A stretch of 64,000 nt of DNA, taken from NCBI GenBank assembly GCA_021298595.1, contig JAJTHL010000019.1, forward strand, positions 1-64,000, given 5' to 3'. How positions within the stretch are numbered: the stretch's first letter is position 1; each line of letters starts with the position of its first letter. The notes beneath the pieces are model-generated. The model had not been told where the DNA came from. It searched no databases and saw only the letters and a list, made by a program, of their open reading frames with translations. Made by a program: the position numbers and the translations under genes. This DNA comes from Alphaproteobacteria bacterium (GTDB lineage: Bacteria > Pseudomonadota > Alphaproteobacteria > Caedimonadales > UBA1908). Of this stretch, positions 34,158 to 43,600 are shown in pieces.

Positions 34158-35960
34158 ATGTCACTTTTTACAAAAAAGCTGTCCCCCTGTTTGAAAGCAA
34201 CCATCCTTGCATCTCTTGCGCTTGTCATTCCCCAAGCACCCCTTAACGCCACAACACTCACCACTGACCTTCCCAGTCCTTACGCTCAGGGCCACGCCAA
34301 ACCACAGCACACCTATAGGATTGTAGGCGCAGGAATGGCGGGTTTTGTGGCCGCATACCGTGCTTATAAAAAGAGTCTAGAGGACGGTATCCCCGTTCGT
34401 ATTGTGCTCTATGAAAAGAATGCACACCTGACTGAGACGACGGGCGCGAATATTTTCTATAGCCTTACCCCCGATGAACTGCTCAGTGTTATTCCCCAAG
34501 GTCAAGATCTTCCGAAAAAACTTAATATCCCCTTTAACGAGCCAGAGGGCATTTTTGTGCCAGACATCCCTGAAACCAGCCAAACACCTATGGCCAAAAA
34601 ATTCATCCAGGAAGTTCTGGCCCTTGACGCGGGAGAACATGAAAAGCGCACAGAGTTTCTTTTGTCACTGGGAAAATACAGCATGGATGCCTGGCAACGT
34701 TTGTTTGATGAAGCAGACAGCGATTTTAAAAATATCATGTTACAAGCAAACTATCATGGATGCCGGGAACCAAAAAATCTCGTGCGCCAACGTCATGATG
34801 GCTATCGCATAGATCTTATTTCAAAAGTGGATGACGCCCATGAGCGCGCCGAGTCCATGGCAAAAACTTACAAGAAATTAGGTTATACCTCCACGAGTCT
34901 CTTATCGCCCGCAGAAGTCGCAGAACTTGATCCAAGTCTTGAGTCTTTTTGCCTTGAAAATGCAGCCGCGCCAGATTTATCTGCTTGGAATAAAAGCGCT
35001 GCTGCCCTTTGGAGACCAGGCGGATGTCTTGATGGCCGGGTTTTCTTTCAGGGTCTAGAGAAATATTTAAGCGAAAAAATGGGGCACTACAAAGGCAAGC
35101 ATGAGACTTTGAAAAATAGATTCAAAATCAAGTACGCACACGAAGTAGATTCTCTTTTATGGGAAAATAAAGGACAAAACTATGTGATCAAGGGTCTGCA
35201 TTTTTCCAACGGCCGCACAAAGGAACGTGACGCTTTGGTGACCCACTATCGCTTTAATCCGGGTGAGAATGTTGGCCTTTTAACTCAGCTAGGCTTTACC
35301 GAACCCGCCTTCGCAGGTTTTGCTGGCCCCTCCTTGTGCTTACGAATTAAATTGAGCCATGAAGAGCAAGCCCGCTATGCCGGCTTTAATCACTATATGG
35401 AAGTGCACCAAAAAGGTGTGGTGCTTGCCTGGCAAGGCCGCGTGATAGGGGACATTCTTCAGCTGGGGGTGGCTGGCACAAAAGCCTTTTATGGAACACA
35501 TAAACCCAGTATTAATGACGCCTTCGCCAAAGATCGCCACCTCCTTCAAGCCAACATTATCAATCAGACTGTCCCCCATATTATGCGCCTTGCTTTTAAG
35601 AGTGATCAGTTCATGGAAAAAGAGCTTGTATGGGAAGATCTTATGCCATTAGTGGATGAAGGCGTCCTCACGCTGTGGATCGGCACGCGAGCCGTCGTCT
35701 GCCATGGAGGCCCTGTGTTGGGAGCGCTTTATAAAGACGGCCTTGTTGTAGAAGGCGCAAGTGTGGTAAATAGCCTTGGCTCTGGGGGTGGGTCTTTTGC
35801 GCCTGGGTGTGTTGAAATTGCAGACTACAGTGTGAGTACAGGACGCACCCAATCACCCAATCCTTTCTTCGAGCAAATCCTCAAGATGTCAGATTCACGC
35901 TTTAGCAGCCAAACAGCACGTCATTACAAGATCGGCGCCGAAGAAGAATCTTTTTCTTAA
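34158..35960 (+). CDS. Exported FAD-dependent oxidoreductase
   Basis: A 600-residue protein. ATG 34158 is preferred over 34134 because aggag stands 7 bases ahead and the signal peptide (KATILASLALVIPQAPLNA) starts there. The dinucleotide-binding fold begins at residue 53, YRIVGAGMAGFVAAYRAYKK, with VGAGMAG at 56-62 and an acidic end of beta-2 in RIVLYEKN. The C-terminal region (WIGTRAVVCHGGPVLGA, then GGGSFAPGCVEIADY) fits the second FAD contact of the DAO/GR2 family. The substrate cannot be told; an exported flavin oxidase or dehydrogenase in the envelope is the natural reading. The gene stands alone and ends in a hairpin shared with the convergent obg gene. Confidence 0.75.
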   Translation: MSLFTKKLSPCLKATILASLALVIPQAPLNATTLTTDLPSPYAQGHAKPQHTYRIVGAGMAGFVAAYRAYKKSLEDGIPVRIVLYEKNAHLTETTGANIFYSLTPDELLSVIPQGQDLPKKLNIPFNEPEGIFVPDIPETSQTPMAKKFIQEVLALDAGEHEKRTEFLLSLGKYSMDAWQRLFDEADSDFKNIMLQANYHGCREPKNLVRQRHDGYRIDLISKVDDAHERAESMAKTYKKLGYTSTSLLSPAEVAELDPSLESFCLENAAAPDLSAWNKSAAALWRPGGCLDGRVFFQGLEKYLSEKMGHYKGKHETLKNRFKIKYAHEVDSLLWENKGQNYVIKGLHFSNGRTKERDALVTHYRFNPGENVGLLTQLGFTEPAFAGFAGPSLCLRIKLSHEEQARYAGFNHYMEVHQKGVVLAWQGRVIGDILQLGVAGTKAFYGTHKPSINDAFAKDRHLLQANIINQTVPHIMRLAFKSDQFMEKELVWEDLMPLVDEGVLTLWIGTRAVVCHGGPVLGALYKDGLVVEGASVVNSLGSGGGSFAPGCVEIADYSVSTGRTQSPNPFFEQILKMSDSRFSSQTARHYKIGAEEESFS

Positions 35961-35968
35961 ACCTCTTG

Positions 35969-37065
<1,097 letters not shown>

Positions 37066-37172
37066 TTAATCCTTAATGTCTGGGTGGTTGGGGAAAGAAA
37101 AGAAGAGTATCTAAACACGAAAAGGGGGCAACCTGAAGGCGCCCCCCTTTGACGTATGTCTTTTGACGTCAC

Positions 37173-37427
37173 TTAGTCAGTCAAAACGCCCACAAAGGTA
37201 CGACCACCCTTGCCACGCTTAAACTGAACAGCGCCTTCGATCAATGCAAAAAGCGTGTGGTCCTTGCCCATACCGACATTATCGCCAGGATGGTACTTTG
37301 TCCCACGTTGACGGACAATAATATTGCCGGAAAGCACATGCTCTCCACCGAATTTCTTTACACCCAGGCGTCGACCGGCGCTGTCGCGACCGTTTCGAGA
37401 ACTACCTGCTGCCTTTTTCTGGGCCAT
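37173..37427 (-). CDS. rpmA: Large-subunit ribosomal protein bL27
   Basis: 84 residues, starting [20 protein letters not shown], followed by [20 protein letters not shown] and a basic C-terminus. The N-terminal tail reaches the peptidyl-transferase centre. No N-terminal cleavage extension of the Firmicutes type is present. It lies 30 bases downstream of rplU, in one operon with it and obg. Identity is certain. Confidence 0.97.
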   Translation of the reverse strand: MAQKKAAGSSRNGRDSAGRRLGVKKFGGEHVLSGNIIVRQRGTKYHPGDNVGMGKDHTLFALIEGAVQFKRGKGGRTFVGVLTD

Positions 37428-37457
37428 CTGTTTACTCCTCTACCTCGTCAACTGCAC

Positions 37458-37970
37458 TTATTCAGAAGCTTGTTCTGTTTTTTTCGCGCGTGATGTTGTC
37501 TTCTTTGCTGGCTTGTCTTCTGCGGGGGCTGCGTCTGCTTTTTTCTCAGCGCTCTTTTTAGGAGCTGCTTTCTTTGCAGGTGCCTCTGCAGCGGCTTCTT
37601 GAGCTTTTGCGGGCTTTGCAACTTTGGCCTTTGCTTCAGCACTCGCCACAAGCTTGCCGCCCACTTCAATACCACCGATTTCAAGCACAGTCAGATCCTG
37701 ACGATGTCCAGCCTTACGACGGTATCCTTGGCGGCGACGCTTTTTGAAAACGATAATTTTATCACCGCGGGTCTGCTCGCGAATCACGGCGTGTACAAGC
37801 GCTTTGTCCACAAGGGGCGCGCCCACGGTGGCCTTATCGGCATCACCAAACATTAAGACATGATCAAGATGAATGCTTTGACCTGCCTCACCTTCGATCT
37901 TTTCGACCAAAACGACATCTCCAGGGGAAACCCTGTATTGCTTGCCGCCTGTTTTTACTACTGCAAACAT
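37458..37970 (-). CDS. rplU: Large-subunit ribosomal protein bL21 with a long C-terminal tail
   Basis: 170 residues, against about 103 in E. coli. The first 105 are canonical ([20 protein letters not shown], then [20 protein letters not shown]). The extra 65 are an Ala/Lys/Pro-rich, low-complexity tail with repeated [19 protein letters not shown]-like text. Such tails occur in several alphaproteobacterial L21 proteins and are presumably exposed on the ribosome; no function is known. It is the first gene of rplU-rpmA-obg and is divergent from fliQR; its promoter must lie within 37971-38130. Confidence 0.95.
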   Translation of the reverse strand: MFAVVKTGGKQYRVSPGDVVLVEKIEGEAGQSIHLDHVLMFGDADKATVGAPLVDKALVHAVIREQTRGDKIIVFKKRRRQGYRRKAGHRQDLTVLEIGGIEVGGKLVASAEAKAKVAKPAKAQEAAAEAPAKKAAPKKSAEKKADAAPAEDKPAKKTTSRAKKTEQASE

Positions 37971-38129
37971 CTTAAAAACTCTTCTTTGTCTGTGGTGCCT
38001 TTATGTGCTTTTTGCTCCATCCAGAGAAACATTGGGCACAAAACGACACAGCCCTTTACGTCAACTGCCTCTATTCAGTATAGTTCCTTGAGGCGAGTGT
38101 CAAGTTATTTGGGAGTGAAAAGCGTAAAA

Positions 38130-38402
38130 ATGTCCCCTACCGATGTTCTAGATCTCGCGCAGGAAAGCCTTTTTGTCCTTTTAAAGCTGTGCACGCCGTT
38201 AATGTTGGCCGCCCTGATCATGGGTCTACTCATTTCGTTCCTCCAAGCACTCACGCAAATACAAGAAATGACCCTGTCATTCATTCCAAAAATGTTTGCC
38301 ACATTCGCTGCCATGCTGTTTTTATTTCCCTTCTTTGGGCGTACCCTTGGCAGCTTTACCCACGAGCTATTTGACCGTATTGTGGGACTTGGCGTGTCAT
38401 GA
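38130..38402 (+). CDS. fliQ: Flagellar export gate protein FliQ
   Basis: A 90-residue protein with two transmembrane helices: LKLCTPLMLAALIMGLLISF, then a segment around FIPKMFATFAAMLFLFPFFG. It fits FliQ (about 89 residues), including the TQIQEMTLSFIPK loop. The start is set at ATG 38130 because MSPTDVLDLAQESL matches the family N-terminus. The only upstream site, gggag, is 14 bases away, so initiation may be weak. The stop overlaps the fliR start (ATGA). FliP, FliQ and FliR form the export gate core; fliP is not adjacent. Confidence 0.93.
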   Translation: MSPTDVLDLAQESLFVLLKLCTPLMLAALIMGLLISFLQALTQIQEMTLSFIPKMFATFAAMLFLFPFFGRTLGSFTHELFDRIVGLGVS

Positions 38403-39181
38403 CGCCCCTTAAAAGCCTTGTCCTTGCGGATTTCTATAGCTATATCCTGGTCACAGCGCGTCTGGGGGGCCTTCTTTTCTTTTCCCCGGGCTTTTCCGAG
38501 CCCACGATCCCGCGCAGCGTTAAAGCCCTGATTGTTCTGGCCCTAGGGACTGCTCTTACCCCTTTTATTGTTACAAAGGGGGTCACGATGCCCCATACAG
38601 GCCTTGAATCCGCCTGGCTTCTTATGGTGGAAGCGCTCATTGGCTATACGGCCGCCCTTGTGGTGCGTTTTCTTTTTTCGGCCCTTGATCTAACGGGTTC
38701 TTTGATTGGATATCAAATTGGTCTTGCCAACGCCTTCGCCATGAGCCCTGCCAGCGCCCAGCAAAGCGCCCTTCCCGGTGTTTTTCTTGGAACAGCGGCC
38801 ATTTTGTTTATGATCCTTTTGGACATGCACCATATGATCATCCAGGCCTTTGTCCACAGCTATCAAGCCCTTCCCCTGGGGGGGGCGGGGCTTTCCTTTT
38901 TTGCCGAACGCGGCTCGGGACTTCTTTTAGAAGCCGCGACCACCAGCATCACCCTAGGGTTGCAGCTGGCGGGTCCAATTCTCATCACAATCCTGTTCTT
39001 TTTTGCGGGTGCCGGCCTTGCCAACAGGCTTGCACCCGCCATTCAGATCTTTTTTGTCAGCCAACCTCTTCAAATTCTCTTGGGTTTCTTTGTGATGGCG
39101 ATCACCCTGCCGGCTCTCCTCACGCTTTTTTCCCAAGCCCTGCCTGAAAGTCTCGCGGCTTTTTTCGCATTTCTTTATTGA
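38399..39181 (+). CDS. fliR: Flagellar export gate protein FliR
   Basis: 260 residues with six or so transmembrane segments. TARLGGLLFFSPGFSEPTIP at residues 18-37 and the GYQIGLANAFAMSPASAQQS stretch are typical of FliR, as is the length (about 250-260). The protein completes the FliPQR entry gate for flagellar type III export. It is translationally coupled to fliQ and ends by overlapping the convergent neighbour by seven bases. flhB, often next to fliR, is absent here. Confidence 0.94.
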   Translation: MTPLKSLVLADFYSYILVTARLGGLLFFSPGFSEPTIPRSVKALIVLALGTALTPFIVTKGVTMPHTGLESAWLLMVEALIGYTAALVVRFLFSALDLTGSLIGYQIGLANAFAMSPASAQQSALPGVFLGTAAILFMILLDMHHMIIQAFVHSYQALPLGGAGLSFFAERGSGLLLEAATTSITLGLQLAGPILITILFFFAGAGLANRLAPAIQIFFVSQPLQILLGFFVMAITLPALLTLFSQALPESLAAFFAFLY

Positions 39182-40977
39182 AAGGTCAAAACGCCCCTCA
39201 GCTTTGATCCAATGCCTTGTCGTTTATGCTCTTCCTCGTCTTTTCCTAGTCCCGCACTTGAGATATACCCCTGCATGGGCTTAGGGCTTCCCTCCCCAGA
39301 GGATATGTGTTGAGTACGACTGTTCTTTTGCCGCGGTTTCTTAGTTGGCACGCGCTGATCCGCTGAATCAGTCCTTGTGTATGACATGTTTGCTTCGGAC
39401 GGAGAGGATTTTTTTCTTATAGGTTGTGTATACGAAGTAGGACTGCTCGACGAGTGGCTTTCTTTTTGTTCTTGGCAATGTGCTTCATCTTCCGCGCGCA
39501 GCTGACTGCGACGTGCTTCGATGGATTCTTTGAAATCTTGCATCAACGCTCCAAGTGAGCTCATGCCCACCACATAGGTCAACTGAGCCAAGGCAAGCTT
39601 GTCTGGTGAAAGCTCTTGAAGGGTAAGGCTCTTTCTTGGTGTCACACTCCAAACGGAGGTGTGGAGAAGGGCTAGCATCATGCTGTAGCCTTCGAAAAAT
39701 TTGTGTAAGCGTTCTAAGGTTTTTGATTTTTCCATCAAGACATTGTCGGAAAACCTTCCTTTATCTACTTTACTATAATAAGAGAGGGCGTCTTCAAAGT
39801 CGTCGGCAATGAACAAAAGAGTCAGAAGAATGGTTTGGGCATCTCTTGTAATTGCGTCTTTCTTTCCTTGGCCAACCTCTTGAAAGTATTCTTTGAATTT
39901 TAACTTCTTAAATCGATTATATACCTCGTCCGTTTCACGATTTTCACGTGACTTTAAGATAATATTTTGATCTTTTTGCTGTTCTAGATCCCAAAGAAAC
40001 GTTGTTCTTCTTTGATCAAAGGTATGGATGGCAGCCAGAAAACTTACATGTTCAAGGGATAAGCCATTTGGGGTAGACACAGGTGAGTGACGCCCCGCCC
40101 CTGACGACGATCCCGCACACAAAACAGAAGGCGAGACAAAGGCAGATGTCTTAGGGGACATGACTTGATCCAGGGGCAAATGCGGCACGACGGACACAGA
40201 TGATTTTACTGGACACCAGCGTCCTAATACAGATTCTTCTGCCTCGTCATCAAAATGAGGCGCCCCCCTTTGAACTCTTTTGCTTAACTCTATAAGCCGT
40301 TCATTGCTTTCATGTGCTTTACCAATGGGTGCTAAATCCAGGGGCCTCATGGGATCATGAAGGCTGTCTTCTTGCGCAAAAGGAGTGTCATCAGGCTGCA
40401 AAGGTTTTACAGGCGATGTCCGTCTTGGTGACTTGCACCCTCCCTCTCCTACTCCTTTGCGACCAACTTTAGGCACCTCACGGCGCCTTTTCTTCTCTTG
40501 AAAAGGCTCGTTTTCTTTAAGCATGTTAAGGGCCGTCGTCAGATTTGTGAAATCTACCTTGTCAAAGCTTCCTCCTTCCTTGAGCGAGCTTGAGGTGGAA
40601 TTTTGAAAGTCACCTTCAAGGGTATCGGTTTTTCTAGGCGACCCAAGCCCACGATCCTTTGTGTCCACAAGCGTTACTTCATAAGAGCTTTCATCCTCAA
40701 GCATGCCCACAACTACCTGCACTTTTCCCACACGGGCCGGCACAATCACAGGAAAACGACGACCAGCATTTTCTGCCTCATCACGCGGACTTGTTTGGGG
40801 AGATTTAAGTCTGATCGGGGGTTTGCCTTCTGGTGCAACAGCCTGAGGGACTCTGTGGTGTTGCGTGTGCAAGGGGTTCAGGTGCCTGTCACCTTCATCG
40901 CTTGCCTGGACCTTGTCGCTCAACGTAGCCGTTGATAAAAAGACTAACGTGTAGAAAAAGCATTTATTATGTGACAT
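39175..40977 (-). CDS. Exported, largely disordered protein C1
   Basis: From ATG 40977, with gaggg about 8 bases ahead, the product has 600 residues: signal peptide (CFFYTLVFLSTATLSDKVQA), a long Ser/Pro/Lys/Asp-rich disordered stretch (about 30-260), a helical block (about 290-480) and a second low-complexity tail. The helical block, for example LSLEHVSFLAAIHTFDQRR, TILLTLLFIADDFEDALSYY and LLHTSVWSVTPRKSL, is shared with the neighbouring gene at 41286, so the two are tandem paralogues. No known domain is recognised. The composition suggests an exported scaffold or effector. Its 3' end overlaps fliR by 7 bases. Confidence 0.7.
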   Translation of the reverse strand: MSHNKCFFYTLVFLSTATLSDKVQASDEGDRHLNPLHTQHHRVPQAVAPEGKPPIRLKSPQTSPRDEAENAGRRFPVIVPARVGKVQVVVGMLEDESSYEVTLVDTKDRGLGSPRKTDTLEGDFQNSTSSSLKEGGSFDKVDFTNLTTALNMLKENEPFQEKKRRREVPKVGRKGVGEGGCKSPRRTSPVKPLQPDDTPFAQEDSLHDPMRPLDLAPIGKAHESNERLIELSKRVQRGAPHFDDEAEESVLGRWCPVKSSVSVVPHLPLDQVMSPKTSAFVSPSVLCAGSSSGAGRHSPVSTPNGLSLEHVSFLAAIHTFDQRRTTFLWDLEQQKDQNIILKSRENRETDEVYNRFKKLKFKEYFQEVGQGKKDAITRDAQTILLTLLFIADDFEDALSYYSKVDKGRFSDNVLMEKSKTLERLHKFFEGYSMMLALLHTSVWSVTPRKSLTLQELSPDKLALAQLTYVVGMSSLGALMQDFKESIEARRSQLRAEDEAHCQEQKESHSSSSPTSYTQPIRKKSSPSEANMSYTRTDSADQRVPTKKPRQKNSRTQHISSGEGSPKPMQGYISSAGLGKDEEEHKRQGIGSKLRGVLTFQ

Positions 40978-41285
40978 GCTCAAGCCCTCTCTTTTGAAAT
41001 CTATTACTTTTTATCGATTAAAATTATTATTTTAATTAACAATTACTCAGAAATTAATTCTTTCGATATATTTTAGATCACACTCGCATCCTTACTTTAC
41101 CCTTAACCCAAAGAGTCAAAAGTAGGGGGAAAGCATGCTTCCTTAAAATAAGAGAGTTTTTATCCAGAGACTGTCACAACGGGTGCACCCTTCAAAGGTC
41201 GCTTCCCACTCCAGTTCCAACATGCTAAGACCCATTTACAGCAGTCTTCCACCCCTCATTCAGAAAGGTGGAAGACACCCTTTGA
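40978..41285. other. 308-bp AT-rich spacer between the paralogous genes
   Basis: It holds the upstream region of the 39175 gene and, near 41244-41276, a perfect 10-bp hairpin (gtcttccacc/ggtggaagac) about 10 bases past the stop of the 41286 gene. No gene is seen. Confidence 0.5.
41244..41276 (-). terminator. Hairpin after exported protein gene C2
   Basis: gtcttccacc and ggtggaagac form a 10-bp perfect stem with a 13-base loop just beyond the stop codon. No T-run is present, so this is a likely 3'-end structure rather than a classical terminator. Confidence 0.45.
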
Positions 41286-43346
41286 TTAAAGGCCCATGGC
41301 ATGCCTAAATTTATGACCAATCCCCTTTTTCTTGGGCGCGACGCGATCGTTGGGTTTATCGGGCTCTAAGGCGACAGACGCACTAGCATCTTGTAGTTCT
41401 AAAGTCGCCGTCGATGGGGGCATTGTTGTTTTGCTATTTTGTCTTGCGAGCTTTTCCGCACTCTTGCGTTTTTCTTTACTCGCTCTCTTTTCTTTTGCGG
41501 GAGAAGCGCCTTCACTTTGCTCACTCGTCACTGTTTGTGTGTCATGGGAACGCGGCGTTGTGCTTCCTTTCTTAGCTTTTGGCAGTTTTTTATCCGAATC
41601 ACTGCTTGACGTTACCTTCTCTGGGGCAGGCTCACTTGTCTCTGTTGAACCCTTAGAGGCACTCCGAGCTGCCTCCATTTGTTCTTGTCTTAGCTTGAGA
41701 CACTCTTGAAAATCCTTGACAACAGTTAAGAGTTTTCTCAAGCCCGTCAAATAGGTTGCTTGGCCTTTTTCCATGCGCTCTGCCTTAAAATCCGGGTCTG
41801 TCAACACGCGCCTTGGTGCCACACTCCAGACAGAGGTATACAGATGAACAAGCATGAGCCTATGCGTATCAAAAAAGCGGCAAACGTTTCCCAGCATTTT
41901 AGCCGTCTCACAAATGCCGTTGTCTGAAAGTCGCCCTTTATCCATGGTACCGTACCACGTCACCGCCTGTTCAAAATCTTCAGCAACATACAAAAGAGTA
42001 AGGAGAATCGTGCGAGAGTCTCTTGCAACTGAAGCACTAAGACCCAGCTCTGCCTCACTAAAGTACTGTCCGAAATTCAATTCTCTAAACTTACGGTAAG
42101 CCTTATCTGTTGGCCTTCCACTAAGTGATCTTAAGATAACGTTGTTAGTTTTTTGCTGCTCTAAATCTGCCAAAAAAAAGTTTTTTTGACGATCAAAGGT
42201 TTCCATTGCCACTAAAAAGCTCACATGTTCGGCCGATAGACTCTTGATAGGTGACACGGGCGACACTCGTTCAGAACTTGAAGACGAAGGACTAGCAGAT
42301 GATGTTGGGGTCATAACCACGGGGGGTTTATGAAGCTTACTCAATTGATCGAGGGGGATGCGCGGCACAAAGGGAACCGAGGGAATGCCCCCTTGAGACG
42401 AAAATGCTTCCCGTTCACTTCCCTGGGCTAAGACCCCAGGCGTGAGCGAGGCTACCCCAGGATTAAAGGCTGCTCTTACGTGCTGACTTAGCTCGATCAT
42501 CTCCTGATCACTTCTGCAAAATAGACCGATGGCTGTTAAATCAAGACGCTTGATATGGCGCGGTGTTTGGTCAGGGACCATTGACGACTCACCCCATCTC
42601 ACATGCTGACCTGTTGAAGGCGAAGATAGGGCATCGCTTTCTATTTCGTCGTCTGATTCATCATAGGGCGGCAAACTGTCATCTTGTAGACTCACTGTCA
42701 AAGTAGGAGAGGATTGAGGTGTTTTCAAAAGACTGTTAGGATTTTTGTATGGATTCAAAGACTGTAAAACGTCAATGGCTCCTGTCACAGCGTCTAATTT
42801 TGACTGTTCTCCCGACTCATCCATTCTTTGCTCTGCACCGGAAAGATGTGGCGTGCCAAGAGCTGTCAATGAACGCATATCCTCGTGGGAGGATGCTTGA
42901 GCGGACCGTTTTGAGGCGTGGGCCGCCAAGGATTCAGGAACTGTGCGCAGGGATGATGTTTTAACAAAAGCTGATCGGGGCCCTTTCTTTTCGGAGGATG
43001 GCAGCAAGCGTGGCGACAATAAGTGCTCAATTCCTTTTCCCACACTTACGCCATCTGTACCCTCGGATGGGCGCATACGAGGAGGCGATTTGAACGCGTC
43101 TTTTTGCTCCCGGCTACGGCCTTTCCTGTCCAGGGTCACCATTGTTGGGCTCAAGGCTGCACGATGAAACTTGCGACCGTCCTCAGGCTTGGGTGAGGTA
43201 CTTACCTGTGGAACGCCCGCGGACAAACTTTTTGGAGAGGTGCTTAATGAGTCTCCGTCCGTCAGGTCACTGGCATAGGTTGTCGTCGCAAGAAATGTGG
43301 AAGAGACAAGAAATAGATTTTTAAGATAGGAGCATGTAAAAGACAT
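41286..43346 (-). CDS. Exported, largely disordered protein C2
   Basis: A 686-residue paralogue of the gene at 39175. ATG 43346 follows an aggatg site. Signal peptide (YLKNLFLVSSTFLATTTYA), Ser/Pro-rich disordered region (about 25-380), shared helical block (about 385-560: LSAEHVSFLVAMETFDRQK, TILLTLLYVAEDFEQAVTWY, LYTSVWSVAPRRVL), and a Lys/Glu/Ser-rich tail with repeated KEKRASKEKRKSAEK-like text. The paralogues keep the signal and the helical block and diverge elsewhere. No enzymatic motif. Function unknown; the exported and repetitive nature is compatible with a host-interaction role. Confidence 0.7.
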   Translation of the reverse strand: MSFTCSYLKNLFLVSSTFLATTTYASDLTDGDSLSTSPKSLSAGVPQVSTSPKPEDGRKFHRAALSPTMVTLDRKGRSREQKDAFKSPPRMRPSEGTDGVSVGKGIEHLLSPRLLPSSEKKGPRSAFVKTSSLRTVPESLAAHASKRSAQASSHEDMRSLTALGTPHLSGAEQRMDESGEQSKLDAVTGAIDVLQSLNPYKNPNSLLKTPQSSPTLTVSLQDDSLPPYDESDDEIESDALSSPSTGQHVRWGESSMVPDQTPRHIKRLDLTAIGLFCRSDQEMIELSQHVRAAFNPGVASLTPGVLAQGSEREAFSSQGGIPSVPFVPRIPLDQLSKLHKPPVVMTPTSSASPSSSSSERVSPVSPIKSLSAEHVSFLVAMETFDRQKNFFLADLEQQKTNNVILRSLSGRPTDKAYRKFRELNFGQYFSEAELGLSASVARDSRTILLTLLYVAEDFEQAVTWYGTMDKGRLSDNGICETAKMLGNVCRFFDTHRLMLVHLYTSVWSVAPRRVLTDPDFKAERMEKGQATYLTGLRKLLTVVKDFQECLKLRQEQMEAARSASKGSTETSEPAPEKVTSSSDSDKKLPKAKKGSTTPRSHDTQTVTSEQSEGASPAKEKRASKEKRKSAEKLARQNSKTTMPPSTATLELQDASASVALEPDKPNDRVAPKKKGIGHKFRHAMGL

Positions 43347-43550
43347 TTTTTCATCCTGTACGGGTTGTACATGTGTGCATTATTTTTGTAAGAAATTAAA
43401 AATTCATACCTAAAATATTGCCAAATAGTAAATATTTCTTTTTTCTTGTTCTTGTTTCAAGAAAAGCACCTCTGAACGCTATTATTTTCAACTAATTAAT
43501 TGAACCCACTTCATAGCTTGGAAATTTTTAACTTTTTGAAGTTTCTTTTC

Positions 43551-43581
43551 AAAAAAAAAGGCGCTTTCGCGCCTTTTTTTT
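43551..43581. terminator. Bidirectional rho-independent terminator
   Basis: ggcgc-tttc-gcgcc is flanked by nine A and eight T, usable on both strands. It ends the minus-strand secretin gene 20 bases past its stop. Confidence 0.85.
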
Positions 43582-43600
43582 ATCGTTTTGCTACCTTTAA

